Shown here: positions 46,032-55,300 of the stretch, in pieces
Layout of the letters: each line of letters begins with the position of its first letter
Position numbering within the stretch: position 1 is the first letter of the stretch
Source: Palsa-1150 sp964531095
GTDB lineage: Bacteria; Myxococcota_A; Polyangia; Polyangiales; Polyangiaceae
DNA: 64,000 nt
NCBI GenBank assembly: GCA_964531095.1
Contig: CAZHED010000001.1
Span: forward strand, 186,001 to 250,000
Direction: 5' to 3'
Program-made: the position numbers and the translations under genes
The notes under the pieces: generated by a model
Seen by the model: the letters and a program-made list of their open reading frames with translations, nothing else
What the model was told of the DNA's origin: nothing
The model's database searches: none

Positions 46032-47951
46032 ATGGGACTCGTGGCGAGCCCGTGGGGTATCGTGCGCTGGAGCATGCCCGGTCTGTCCGACAAAGGCGCG
46101 CCCTCTCTGGACGATCCCAGTGACGATGTCGTCGAGTCCGCCCGGCGCGCCACCAAAGTCTCGGGCCGACCGTCCACGCCGGCGCTGCCGGCGGAAGCCT
46201 TCGAGCGGCCGAGCTCGACGCTGGACGCCGATCGGTACACCGAACACGAGGTGATCGGACACGGCGGATCGAGCGTCGTGATACGCGCCTTCGACAACGA
46301 CATCCTTCGCTACGTCGCCGTCAAGATCCTGGCTCCCGAAATCGCGAACGACGGCTCGCAGGTCGACCGCTTCGCCGAAGAGGCGAGGATCACGGGGCAG
46401 CTCGAGCATCCGAGCATCGTGCCCGTGTACGAGCTCGGGCAAGATCGCAGGGGGCGGCGGTTTCTGGCGATGAAGCTGATCCAGGGCGCCAACCTCGAAG
46501 AGACGCTCGATCGACTCGGCGATACGCGCCTCGAGCCCGCGCGCCTCGCCGAGCTGCTGCAAGTCTTTCTCAAAGTGTGCGACGCCGTCTCGTTCGCCCA
46601 CAGCCGTGGCGTGATTCACAGAGACCTCAAGCCCACCAACGTGATGATCAGCGATTTCGGGCAGGTTTACGTGCTCGACTGGGGCATCGCGCGCCTTCGA
46701 CCCGCCGACGCGGGTCACGAGGGGCCTCGCGTTCGCGTGAGCGCTCTTCATGCGGAGCACTCGGAGCTCGATCCGCCAGGCTCGCTCGTCGGGACGGCGT
46801 GTTACATGGCCCCCGAGCAGCTGCACGGAAATCACGAAACGCTGGACGAGCAAACCGACGTCTTCGCCCTCGGGGCCACGCTCTACCAAGTGCTGACCGG
46901 GCAGCCGCCGCTCACACCCCAGATTGTGCGCGCCGTCTGGGGACGAAAGAGCCCTCCGGCCATCACTCCGCCGGAGCGGATCGACGCGACGGGGCGAGTG
47001 CCGCCCGAGCTCTCGCGGATCGCGATGCGCGCGGTCGCCTACGACCGGGCGAGCCGATACCGATCGGTGGCGGACCTCAAGCGCGACATCGAGTCGTTCC
47101 AGCGCGGCGCCTGGGACCTGCCGCGGGTCGCCTTCACCGCCGGGTCGATCATCATGACGGAGGGCGAGCCGGGCGATACGGCGTACGTGATCCTCGAAGG
47201 TCGCTGCACCGCGTACCGGCTCGACGGTACGACGGAGGTGGAGCTGCGGGTCATGGGCCCGGGCGACGTCTTCGGCGAGACCGCGATCTTCTCGCACAAG
47301 CCCCGGACCGCGAGCGTCAAAGCGACGACCGACGCGCTGCTGCTCAAAGTGACCGGCGACGTCCTCTCGAGGGCGCTGGGGCTAAACTCCTGGATGGGCG
47401 CGTTCGTCCGGGCGCTCGCCGATCGATTCCGCGAAGCCGACCAGCAGCTGCGCGGTCGCGAGCGGCCGAGCGTCATCCCCCCGGAACCGTCGCCGATCTC
47501 GGCGAGCACCGCCCTCCAGAAAGCGGCCCAATACGCCGCGGCCAGCGCCGACGCGATGAGCGAGCTCGAGTCGTTCCGGTATGCGTCGGCCGACCTGCCA
47601 CGCGCGTCGCTGCCGGCGGGCTCGGTCATCGTCACAGGCGGGGACTCCAGCGACACCGGCTTCGTCATTCTGCGCGGGCGCTGCACCGAGTATCGGGTGG
47701 AGGGCGCGACCGAAAAGGCGCTGCGGGACATGGGACCCGGCGACGTCTTCGGCGAAGCCGCCGTGCTCTCTGGCCGACCTTGGGCCGTCAGCGTCCGGGC
47801 GGCGACCGACGTGGATCTCGTTTTGGTCCGGCGCGACGTGCTCGCCCAGGCGCTCGGGCTCCACTCTTGGGTGGGGGCCTTCGTGAAGGCGCTCGCGGAT
47901 CGCTACTGCGAGGCCGAGGAGCGCTTGCGGGCGAGGGAGCGGTCGGGCTAG
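46032..47951 (+). CDS. Ser/Thr kinase with two cyclic-nucleotide-binding domains
   Basis: 639 aa; start at ATG 46032 or at ATG 46074. The kinase domain (about 70-350) has IGHGGSSVV, VAVKIL, HRDLKPTN and a DWG in place of DFG (VLDWGIAR). Two cyclic-nucleotide-monophosphate-binding domains follow at about 365-480 and 515-630. The first keeps the phosphate-binding cassette GDVFGETAIFSHKPRTASV (Glu and Arg). The second has GDVFGEAAVLSGRPWAVSV, with Trp where the essential Arg should be. It reads like a cAMP/cGMP-regulated kinase and ends four bases into the convergent amidohydrolase gene of the peptide-modification operon. Confidence 0.88.
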   Translation: MGLVASPWGIVRWSMPGLSDKGAPSLDDPSDDVVESARRATKVSGRPSTPALPAEAFERPSSTLDADRYTEHEVIGHGGSSVVIRAFDNDILRYVAVKILAPEIANDGSQVDRFAEEARITGQLEHPSIVPVYELGQDRRGRRFLAMKLIQGANLEETLDRLGDTRLEPARLAELLQVFLKVCDAVSFAHSRGVIHRDLKPTNVMISDFGQVYVLDWGIARLRPADAGHEGPRVRVSALHAEHSELDPPGSLVGTACYMAPEQLHGNHETLDEQTDVFALGATLYQVLTGQPPLTPQIVRAVWGRKSPPAITPPERIDATGRVPPELSRIAMRAVAYDRASRYRSVADLKRDIESFQRGAWDLPRVAFTAGSIIMTEGEPGDTAYVILEGRCTAYRLDGTTEVELRVMGPGDVFGETAIFSHKPRTASVKATTDALLLKVTGDVLSRALGLNSWMGAFVRALADRFREADQQLRGRERPSVIPPEPSPISASTALQKAAQYAAASADAMSELESFRYASADLPRASLPAGSVIVTGGDSSDTGFVILRGRCTEYRVEGATEKALRDMGPGDVFGEAAVLSGRPWAVSVRAATDVDLVLVRRDVLAQALGLHSWVGAFVKALADRYCEAEERLRARERSG

Positions 47952-49117
47952 TCCGGGGCAAGTCCCATAAGGCTCGACGGACTCGACCACAGAATCGTCC
48001 GCAAAGCCTCGGTGCCAATCCTCGCGTCCTGAGCGAGCGCCTCATCGACGATGTCCGCTGCGTGGTCCAGGTGGGGGAAGTCGGTGCCAAATACTATGCG
48101 CGAAGGACCGAGCTCCAACGCAACATGGTCGAGCATTGCCTCGGTGGGCTCCATCGCGATCCAGCACTGCCGCTGAAAGTATTCCGAGGGCCGTCGCACG
48201 ACTCGGCCGCGCACCTCGGCACTGAGCTGCGCGTACTCGATTGCGTCGAGGCGCCACAGCCAGTAGGGCAACCATCCGCATCCCGCCTCAAGGAAGCCGA
48301 CCCTCAAGGAGGCATATCGTTCGAGAATTCCGCCTTCGATGAGCGCGAGAAGCGCCATCATCATTTCCATGGGGTGAGAGCAAGCGTGCTGCGCAAAGTG
48401 GCTTGCGAAGCGATCCGCGCCCGCCGTCGGGACGCGCGTGTGCGTGCCTTCGTGCAGAAGGACCGTGACGGAATTGTGTTCGCACGCCGCAAAGAACGGA
48501 TGATACGCCGCATCGCCGAGCGTTCGGCCGCAAACGGGGTTTGGCCGAAGTACGACCGCCCTCAACCCATCGCGGAGGGCCTGCTCGAGATCCTGCACCA
48601 TGGCGCCCGGGTCGTGGCGGGACAAAAGCGCCGCGCCGACGAGTTTCGTCGGTGCGAATGAACACATATCGACGAGCCACCGATTGTAGGCGCGCGCATA
48701 CGCTCTCGAGAGCTCTGCGCCGATCGAATCGTCGTAGACGAGAAAGGGTGCAAACGTCGGCAGCATGACCGCCACGTCGACTCCGGTCGCCTCCATTTCG
48801 GCAAGTTGGCCTTGAGGAGTCTCGGCCGCCGAGAGGAGTGGACGACGCCGTGCGGCGATTAGCCCTGTCTCGATGTACGCCACTTCGGTCACGTCACGCA
48901 TCAGAGGTTTACCCGCCACACCAAGAACATCGGGGGTACGCAGCAGCGCATGCTCGCCAAGCCTCTCCAACCGCGACGCGAGTGTCTCTCCGAACGGAGC
49001 CACCGACATCAACTGCGGGGCTTGGTCTCGCATTGTTACCGGGAGGTACTCGCGCCACATGCCGATTGGCTCCATGACGTGCCGATCCACGTCCATGATC
49101 CGCATACCGTTTCGCAT
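47948..49117 (-). CDS. Amidohydrolase-2 family enzyme of the TOMM operon
   Basis: 389 aa from ATG 49117, chosen because GGGAG lies about 9 bases upstream; a TTG start at 49144 would overlap the YcaO stop. TIM-barrel metallo-hydrolase signs are DVDRHVME (first metal motif with the D-x-H type ligand), LLHEGTHTR (His), FLEAGCGWLPYWLWRLD and the final FGTDFPHLDHA with its Asp. Family members hydrolyse or decarboxylate small molecules, and in RiPP clusters amidohydrolases can act on the peptide or its amidine (bottromycin). It is the last gene of the operon, 19 bases after the YcaO gene. Substrate is inferred only from position. Confidence 0.78.
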   Translation of the reverse strand: MRNGMRIMDVDRHVMEPIGMWREYLPVTMRDQAPQLMSVAPFGETLASRLERLGEHALLRTPDVLGVAGKPLMRDVTEVAYIETGLIAARRRPLLSAAETPQGQLAEMEATGVDVAVMLPTFAPFLVYDDSIGAELSRAYARAYNRWLVDMCSFAPTKLVGAALLSRHDPGAMVQDLEQALRDGLRAVVLRPNPVCGRTLGDAAYHPFFAACEHNSVTVLLHEGTHTRVPTAGADRFASHFAQHACSHPMEMMMALLALIEGGILERYASLRVGFLEAGCGWLPYWLWRLDAIEYAQLSAEVRGRVVRRPSEYFQRQCWIAMEPTEAMLDHVALELGPSRIVFGTDFPHLDHAADIVDEALAQDARIGTEALRTILWSSPSSLMGLAPD

Positions 49118-49136
49118 GGAATTGCTCCCTCGCCGC

Positions 49137-51359
49137 TTACACAAGCAAAGGTACGGAGTTCAGATTGACCTCGACCAGTGGTTGAAGCCTCCAGCCGAGA
49201 TTGAACGGCACGTCGTATAGTCTCCCCGGCGCAAACCTCGGCCAAAAATGACGAAGGCCCGGAACAATCACCTGGGCTACGTTCAGGTTGATATCGGGAC
49301 GGGTTTTGTCTACCACAATGAGCTCCAAGCCACTGTCTTGGAGCCGGTTCATGCATTTCTCGATGTCGACCTGCAGGTCAGCACCTTCAATTCGCGGGAG
49401 GCAACGAGACGAGACCGAAGGAACGTCGGGCTGAGGAAATAAATATTCGCGATCAAAGAGCCGGTCGAGGTCCCACGGCGCACGGCGCTGACCGGTGGGG
49501 TCGAACAGCTGGTTTAGCTCCGTTAGCGCTCGTTGCACGGCAAGACGCGGCTGGAGATGGCAGCCGAACCCGATCGCAAAGCGATCCTCGTTGGGTTCAC
49601 GCGCCAGGGCAACACATGTAGGGATGCGAAGATCGTGGGTCAGATCAAGCACCCAGACTGTCCATCCCAGCCGTGCGTAGTCAGCACGAACGTCATCGAA
49701 GTAGCCGTCATTGAAGCTATCGATGTCAATCGCCGGGCGAGAAACTTTATTATACCACCAAATGGACACTGCATCCCGCTCGATGAGCTCGAGAAGGCCT
49801 TGCAATATCGCCTCTTCGAGACAAGTGCCAGCGGCAACGCCATTGCCACAAGGGCGGCAAAACAGGGTACCGCACTCGGTCGGCGCTTCGGAGTAGCAAT
49901 ACGTAAGCGGAATATAGCGTCGCTGCTTGTGAGTCAGTGACCACGCCGGAGTCCAATCGATCTCGGTCATCGAATCGAGTGGTGCAGGGACTCGCTCGCG
50001 GGCGCCCGATCCGAACCGGTTGATACGGTTACGCTCGAGATACTGGCTTTGACTAAAGTTCAAGAGGTCGGCCGGCGGCACGGCTGCCGAACCTAGTGCC
50101 TCGCTCGTTGCGCGCACACGGGCCTCGTCACCTTGATATACGCCGCTAAAGCGCTCGAGCGCTTCGCATAGAGCGCTCACCCGCGCTTGCTCCGGGCTGC
50201 GTCCCTTGCCGGCGCAAGGCTTGTCGAAATCATTCGCATTGGGGACATCGCCTCGGGGGCACACCATGTACCCCGACGCGTACACGGCGCGGAGTTCGGT
50301 GTCTCGCCCCGGCATCTGCACCACGTGGGTGACCGGCCCGGTCAGCGGCCCGATCAGGTGTCGGTAGCGGTCGTAGGTCTCTCTCGGCGTCTGTCGACGA
50401 TATCCGCCGTCGGTGGCGTGCGCCTTCTCGACTGGCCGCAATTCGATCGGGCGGTCGCCGACCGCCCGCATCAGGCTGGCGTCCCCACATGAGGGACACT
50501 GCGGCCTCTTGACGACTGTGTGCGCCGTCGTCTGCAAAGAGCCAAAGTCGAGCGAGAGCACCGTGGAATCGAAGACTGTTCCAGACGCGGAGCTCCTCGA
50601 CGCTACGGCGCGGGCGATGAGAAGTGCCGCAAATCCGCAGGCGGTTCGAATGCTGGCCTCGATTGAAGCAGGAGGGGGACAGACTTGGTCCACGTGTCCG
50701 CGCCGCCTGCGGACCATTTCCTCGACAGGTCGATTGTTGCGCATCCAGAAGGCCAGACAATCCCAGCAGGGCCCATGACGCCGAAATACGGGCCCAAAGA
50801 GCGGTTTTGTTCCAACGACTTTGATGAGGGCCCAGCAGCCCTCGATGCGCAGCATATTGATGTTGATCGCAGAAAGCTCTGAACGAAGATAATCGTTCGC
50901 TACCACTAGCTTGAAAGGCGACGCACCGTCGATGCGCACCCCCGCTGCCCGAAGAGCGTCAGCCATAGCTTCCGGGAACGCAGGGTCTCCAACGTACTGC
51001 ACCGAGACGGGCGTGCGGGGTAAAGCCTGGCTCGCAACTGCGGGATCGATGCCAACGCCGTGCCAGAAAGCAGCGGAGCAAAGCGAAACCTCGGTGGCCG
51101 CTGGCACCAGATAGCCGCGCGCAATGAGGTGGCCCAGAACGTAAAGCGCCTCGGCCTCGGACACCCCGTGGCCCACGTTCCGGAGGATGTCCGCGACCGA
51201 GCGCCTTCCGTCCACGAGCGCAATCACCTCGGTTGCGCGGAAGTCCGAAAGAACGAAGCGTTGCCCTTCGCCGATGAGGAACACAGAATCGTGTCCCATC
51301 GGCTCGACCCGAAGGCCCGGCCTCACCGTTAAAACGTGTCCAAGCTCCGGGAGATCCAT
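49137..51359 (-). CDS. Fused TOMM cyclodehydratase (E1-like partner plus YcaO)
   Basis: 740 aa from ATG 51359. Residues 1-90 look like a leader-recognition (PqqD/RRE-like) domain (FLIGEGQRFVLSDFRATEVIALVDGRRSVADIL). Residues about 110-300 are the partner or ThiF-like domain with two zinc pairs (GPCWDCL, Cys198/201; QCPSCGD, Cys288/291). From about 310 the YcaO domain follows: GKGRSPEQARVSALCEALERFSG (Glu399/402 for ATP/Mg), EAILQGLLELIERDAVSIWWYN, and RALTELNQLF. Such proteins use ATP to cyclise Cys/Ser/Thr to azolines. The usual PxPxP end is replaced by NLNSVPLLV. It lies 22 bases after the precursor gene. Parts of it (49435-49450, 49740-49760) are unusually A/T-rich, hinting at transfer. 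Confidence 0.88.
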   Translation of the reverse strand: MDLPELGHVLTVRPGLRVEPMGHDSVFLIGEGQRFVLSDFRATEVIALVDGRRSVADILRNVGHGVSEAEALYVLGHLIARGYLVPAATEVSLCSAAFWHGVGIDPAVASQALPRTPVSVQYVGDPAFPEAMADALRAAGVRIDGASPFKLVVANDYLRSELSAININMLRIEGCWALIKVVGTKPLFGPVFRRHGPCWDCLAFWMRNNRPVEEMVRRRRGHVDQVCPPPASIEASIRTACGFAALLIARAVASRSSASGTVFDSTVLSLDFGSLQTTAHTVVKRPQCPSCGDASLMRAVGDRPIELRPVEKAHATDGGYRRQTPRETYDRYRHLIGPLTGPVTHVVQMPGRDTELRAVYASGYMVCPRGDVPNANDFDKPCAGKGRSPEQARVSALCEALERFSGVYQGDEARVRATSEALGSAAVPPADLLNFSQSQYLERNRINRFGSGARERVPAPLDSMTEIDWTPAWSLTHKQRRYIPLTYCYSEAPTECGTLFCRPCGNGVAAGTCLEEAILQGLLELIERDAVSIWWYNKVSRPAIDIDSFNDGYFDDVRADYARLGWTVWVLDLTHDLRIPTCVALAREPNEDRFAIGFGCHLQPRLAVQRALTELNQLFDPTGQRRAPWDLDRLFDREYLFPQPDVPSVSSRCLPRIEGADLQVDIEKCMNRLQDSGLELIVVDKTRPDINLNVAQVIVPGLRHFWPRFAPGRLYDVPFNLGWRLQPLVEVNLNSVPLLV

Positions 51360-51381
51360 CGGCGAACCGACGCTCTCGCGT

Positions 51382-52275
51382 TCACGCGCAACACGTAAAG
51401 GGAAACTGTGCCCCGGTGCTGTTGTACGCCGCCAGCGCGACGCTCTGATCCTTGATAACGGGCTCGCACGGCAGGTTCAGTGTGAGCTTGTGGGCGCTGA
51501 GTGTCTCCCATTTCGACGGAACAACCTTTCCACCCTGACCCACCGTCGCCGCGCTCCACCGCGCCGTCGGGTCATTCTTTACCTTCAAAATCAACTTCCA
51601 AGGCTCCGTGTAGTCTCGAATCGTCGTGAGAGCGAGGTTGAAGTCCGCGTCCAAGAGCTGTGCAAAAGCCGCATTTTCCCACGCCTTTGCCATCGCGGCG
51701 ATGACAACGACCTCGAAGTCCATGAAACTGCCAGCGCTCGGCACGAACCCGCCCGGAGGAGGACCGTGACCACCGAAACGAACTGGAGACCCCGCGACCA
51801 TGTAGTCACCGAGCGAGAGACTTGCTCTCTCCGTCAGGTCGATGGCGGCGGAGGTAACGAGCGAATTCCCTCGCGGCGTCGCACCGCCGCCGCCGATCGT
51901 CCCGAACATCGAGGGCCGGATCGCATAGTAATCTGCGAGCGCCAACGCGTGATTCGAGGCAGCGATGCGAACGGGCGCCCCAGATCCGCCGTTCGTCATC
52001 GGCTCGAGCGGAATACGCAGACTCAGCTGATCCTCCCCATCTGCTGGCCAGGTCCAATCGTCACCAATCCACTTGAAGTGTGGCTGTTCGGCAACCTCGA
52101 AGTCCAGCACGTTCGGCCACGGCCAGGCGAAACCAAAAGAGTCGCTCAGCGCCGTCTTCGGGTCGCGGACGAGAGCGGAGCGGAATGTACCATTTGTCCA
52201 TGCCAAAGCCACGGCACGAAGCCAGGTAGTCCGAAACGTCATCAATTCGCCGTCAAGGGTATTCGTTCCGGGCAT
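51382..52275 (-). CDS. Tandem-leader TOMM precursor-like protein (BMA_0021/0022-like)
   Basis: 297 aa from ATG 52275, with a perfect AAAGGAGGTG six bases upstream. The protein falls into two related halves. Half 1 has LRAVALAWTNGTFRSALVRDPKTALSDSF, then WPWPNVLDFEVAEQPHFKWIGDD and LSLRIPLEP. Half 2 has VIAAMAKAWENAAFAQLLDADFNLALTTI, then EPWKLILKVKNDPTARW and LTLNLPCEP. Each matches the nitrile-hydratase-like leader (A-W-x-x-x-x-F-x-x-x-L/A-x-D-P). Half 2 ends ALAAYNSTGAQFPFTCCA, a core-like tail with S, T and a terminal T-C-C; half 1 ends in GTIGGGG without Cys. This resembles the Burkholderia BMA_0021/BMA_0022 TOMM precursors, here fused in tandem. Alternative: one leader domain has become structural. 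Confidence 0.75.
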   Translation of the reverse strand: MPGTNTLDGELMTFRTTWLRAVALAWTNGTFRSALVRDPKTALSDSFGFAWPWPNVLDFEVAEQPHFKWIGDDWTWPADGEDQLSLRIPLEPMTNGGSGAPVRIAASNHALALADYYAIRPSMFGTIGGGGATPRGNSLVTSAAIDLTERASLSLGDYMVAGSPVRFGGHGPPPGGFVPSAGSFMDFEVVVIAAMAKAWENAAFAQLLDADFNLALTTIRDYTEPWKLILKVKNDPTARWSAATVGQGGKVVPSKWETLSAHKLTLNLPCEPVIKDQSVALAAYNSTGAQFPFTCCA

Positions 52276-52289
52276 TGAGCCACCTCCTT

Positions 52290-52333
52290 TGCGTTGTTCA
52301 CTTCATGCACGTGCGTTGTTCACTTCATGCACG
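52290..52333. repeat. 22-bp exact tandem duplication at the end of the cyclase gene
   Basis: Two head-to-tail copies (52290-52311 and 52312-52333) of a 22-base unit (starts TGCGTTGTTCACTTCATGCA on the plus strand) end right before the precursor's Shine-Dalgarno. On the minus strand they encode the last residues VHEVNNARA and create the present TGA. With one copy the frame would not stop here but run on as NAKEVAQ... past the precursor's start codon. So the duplication separates the two genes. Confidence 0.85.
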
Positions 52334-55300
52334 CCGGGATTGAGCTCCACGAGGTGCTCGAGACGCGACCTGTACGGTTCATCCTCGCCAAAATGGCTCA
52401 CAAGGTCTCTAATCGCGAGCGCCTCCACTCGTGGCATATCGTGTCGCCGCGCAAGCTGCGCCGCTTCCTTGAGCGAGGCTCGTGCACTCTCGGGGACGCC
52501 ACTATCCTGTTGCAGGAGTCGATACATCGCGCGCCTCCGATGAAGCTCAGGCGCGTAGAAGTGCTCGTCGTTTTCTTGACACAGCACCAGGCACCGGTCG
52601 ATGCGGTCAATCGCCCCATCCAGACATCCGCGCTCCGCGAGATTGTCTGCGATTAGGGAGCCGTAGTAAGACAGGCACAGCTTGCATCCCATGGCCGCAA
52701 GGCCGCCCAAAATGGCATCGGCGCGCTGCTCATCGCCAGTCGCCCACGCGTGGATGATCGCTGCGTATCCCTCGTAGGCCGGCAGTCCGTACTTCTGGGC
52801 CAACGTCAGGATCTCTGCGGTCATCGTGGCAGCCCCCGCCTTATCGCCGGCAAACTGATAGACTTGGCAGCCGTAGAGCAGCCCAATGGCGATCGAAGGG
52901 ACATGCCCCACGTCGCGTGCCCATTGAAGAGCGGTCCTGACTTGCTCGAAAGCCGGAGCGGTTTGACCGGAGAACCACTGCAGATGGGCCAGAAGGGTCT
53001 TAGCCAGAACAAGCGAGTCCAACCCCATTCGTGGGCCCTGATCGCGATGCAACTTCGGATCGTAGAGGCTGATGGCCTGCTCCAGAGCATGCCTGGCACC
53101 GGACATATTACCCTCCGGATGCAGTGTGATGCCGAGCACCGTTGCGGCCGCCGCACGCAGCCCCGGATCGCCCGTAGCGTCGGCAGCGGCCACAAGTTGC
53201 CGTGCCACTTCATTGGCCGCGCGTCGCTTGCTCGCCGTATGGTAATATGCAAATAGTGACCACAATGTCGGAACCCGGTACCGGTTGAATGAATCGACTT
53301 CACGCAACAGCGTCGCAGAGCGCTTGGCGATTGCCTCGACCTGAGGATCGGCCCAGCCTCGCGTCGCCATCATCGCCTGTGACAGTACGCTGTTTGCGAC
53401 CAGTTCCGCCTCGGAGCGCGGGGAACCTTCCAGACACTCCGCCCAGGACACGACGCTGGAGGCGTGTACCGTAGCCTCGACGTAAGCACATCGCTGGAGG
53501 GCCTGGTCCGCAGCCAGCTGAGCGTACGGTAGCGCAGCGGCCTTTCGGTCGGCAGCGGCGTAATGGAACGCCAGGAGATCGGGTTGCGCCTTCGCGATGT
53601 CCGGGAATCGCTCTTCGAGCGTCGATGCTATGAGCACGTGGGCGCTCTGTCGAGCATACGTCGAGCTGAGGTCGTAGGCAGCATCGCGAATGAGTGCATG
53701 CTTGAACGCATAGGTATTGTCAGACACCGGGTACACGAGTCCGGCTTCGATCAGTTTGCGAAAGTCCTCGGAGAGCACGTCCGGGGTCATGGAGCCGACG
53801 GCCGCAAGAATGTCGAGTCGGAATTCCCGCCCGAGGGTCGCCGCCAGTTGAGCCGTCTGCTTGGCCCGGCCCAGGCGGTCGAGGCGGGCCATCAGCACGC
53901 CGCCGAGTGGCGAAGGAATCTCGAGTTGATCGAGCGACGGAGGGGGCGACGAGCCTCGGTCCGAGCTTACCGCGAGTACCCCGGCCTCCATGAGTGTCTT
54001 GGTGAGCTCCTCGGCGAAGAGCGGCACCCCTTCGGCCTTTTTTAGTACGAACGCCAGGAGCTCGGAGGACAATATCTTGTCTGGCGCTAGCGAAGTGACG
54101 ATCTGCGCGGTGTCGGAGTCGCCTAGACGTTCGAGAGCGATGTTCAGACAGCGACCCGGCCATGGGTTTTCGAATTCCGGGCGGGCCGTCAATACGACGA
54201 GGAGCCGGGAGTTCGATTCGCTCGCAGCCAGAGTATCCAGGAATTGCAAAGTCGATGGATCCGCCCAATGAGCATCTTCGACGAGGAGGAGTACCGTCCC
54301 GCGTTTGCCTAGAAACTCGAGCCACCCCAGCAAGGATTGGAAGACGACCTGCCTTTGCTTCTGGGGCGAGAGATTCAGCGTAGCCTGGTGAGGAGCACCA
54401 TTAGCAGAGAAAAGAGGCGCAAATGCCCCCACGACGCCCAAGCCCAAGGCGCTCGAACCGGAGAGCCACCCTTCGATTTTGCCGAGTCTGCGTTCATTGG
54501 GCTCGTCGGGTTGGATGCCGAGCGTCCGCTCGATCATGTCGATGATGGGGTAGAGAGCCCGGTTCTTGTGATACGCGGATGCGCGGCATTCGAAGACGTG
54601 GTCGGCCCCTTCAAGTTGTCGCCGGAACGCTTGGACGAGCCGAGTCTTGCCCATCCCTGGCTCAGCCCGTATGACGACATTGCGCCGGCCGCCACGGCTC
54701 ACGTCTTCCCAGGCCTCCGCAAGGGCCCGAAGTTCGGGTGCTCGGCCCACGAAGGGGCTCAGGCCACCCATCATGGAGACGTCCAACCGGCTCCGAGCGT
54801 CGGTCCGTCCGAGCACGGCGTGAAGCGAGGCCCGGGGAAAGTCTTTCGGCGTCTTGCCTGGCAGCGCCTGACATCGGAAGAATCCGTCTACGAGATGGCG
54901 CGTCACGTCGTCGATCAAGATCGTGTTGGGCTCGGCCATGCTCTGAAGTCGCGCGGCCAAGTGCGGGATCTCTCCGTGAGCCAGACTTTCCGACCCCGAC
55001 CCGAGCGAACCGATCAGTGTGCGCCCAGTGGCTATGCCAATGCGCACTCTCAACTCGGGCCACCCACGGTAGAGGAGCCGTACGTTTAGGTCTGCCATCG
55101 CCGCGATGATTCCGAGAGCGGTCTCGACCGCTCGTCTCGCGTCATCATCATGCGCTTCCGGAAACCCGAAATAGATGAGCTGCCCGTCTCCCAAGTGTTG
55201 GGCTACGTAGCCACCGAATTCATGAACGACTCTGCTCGTAGTCTGATGGAAGTCGCGGAGGATCGACAGCCAGTCGTCCGGTCCGAGGTTTCGGAGGTAA

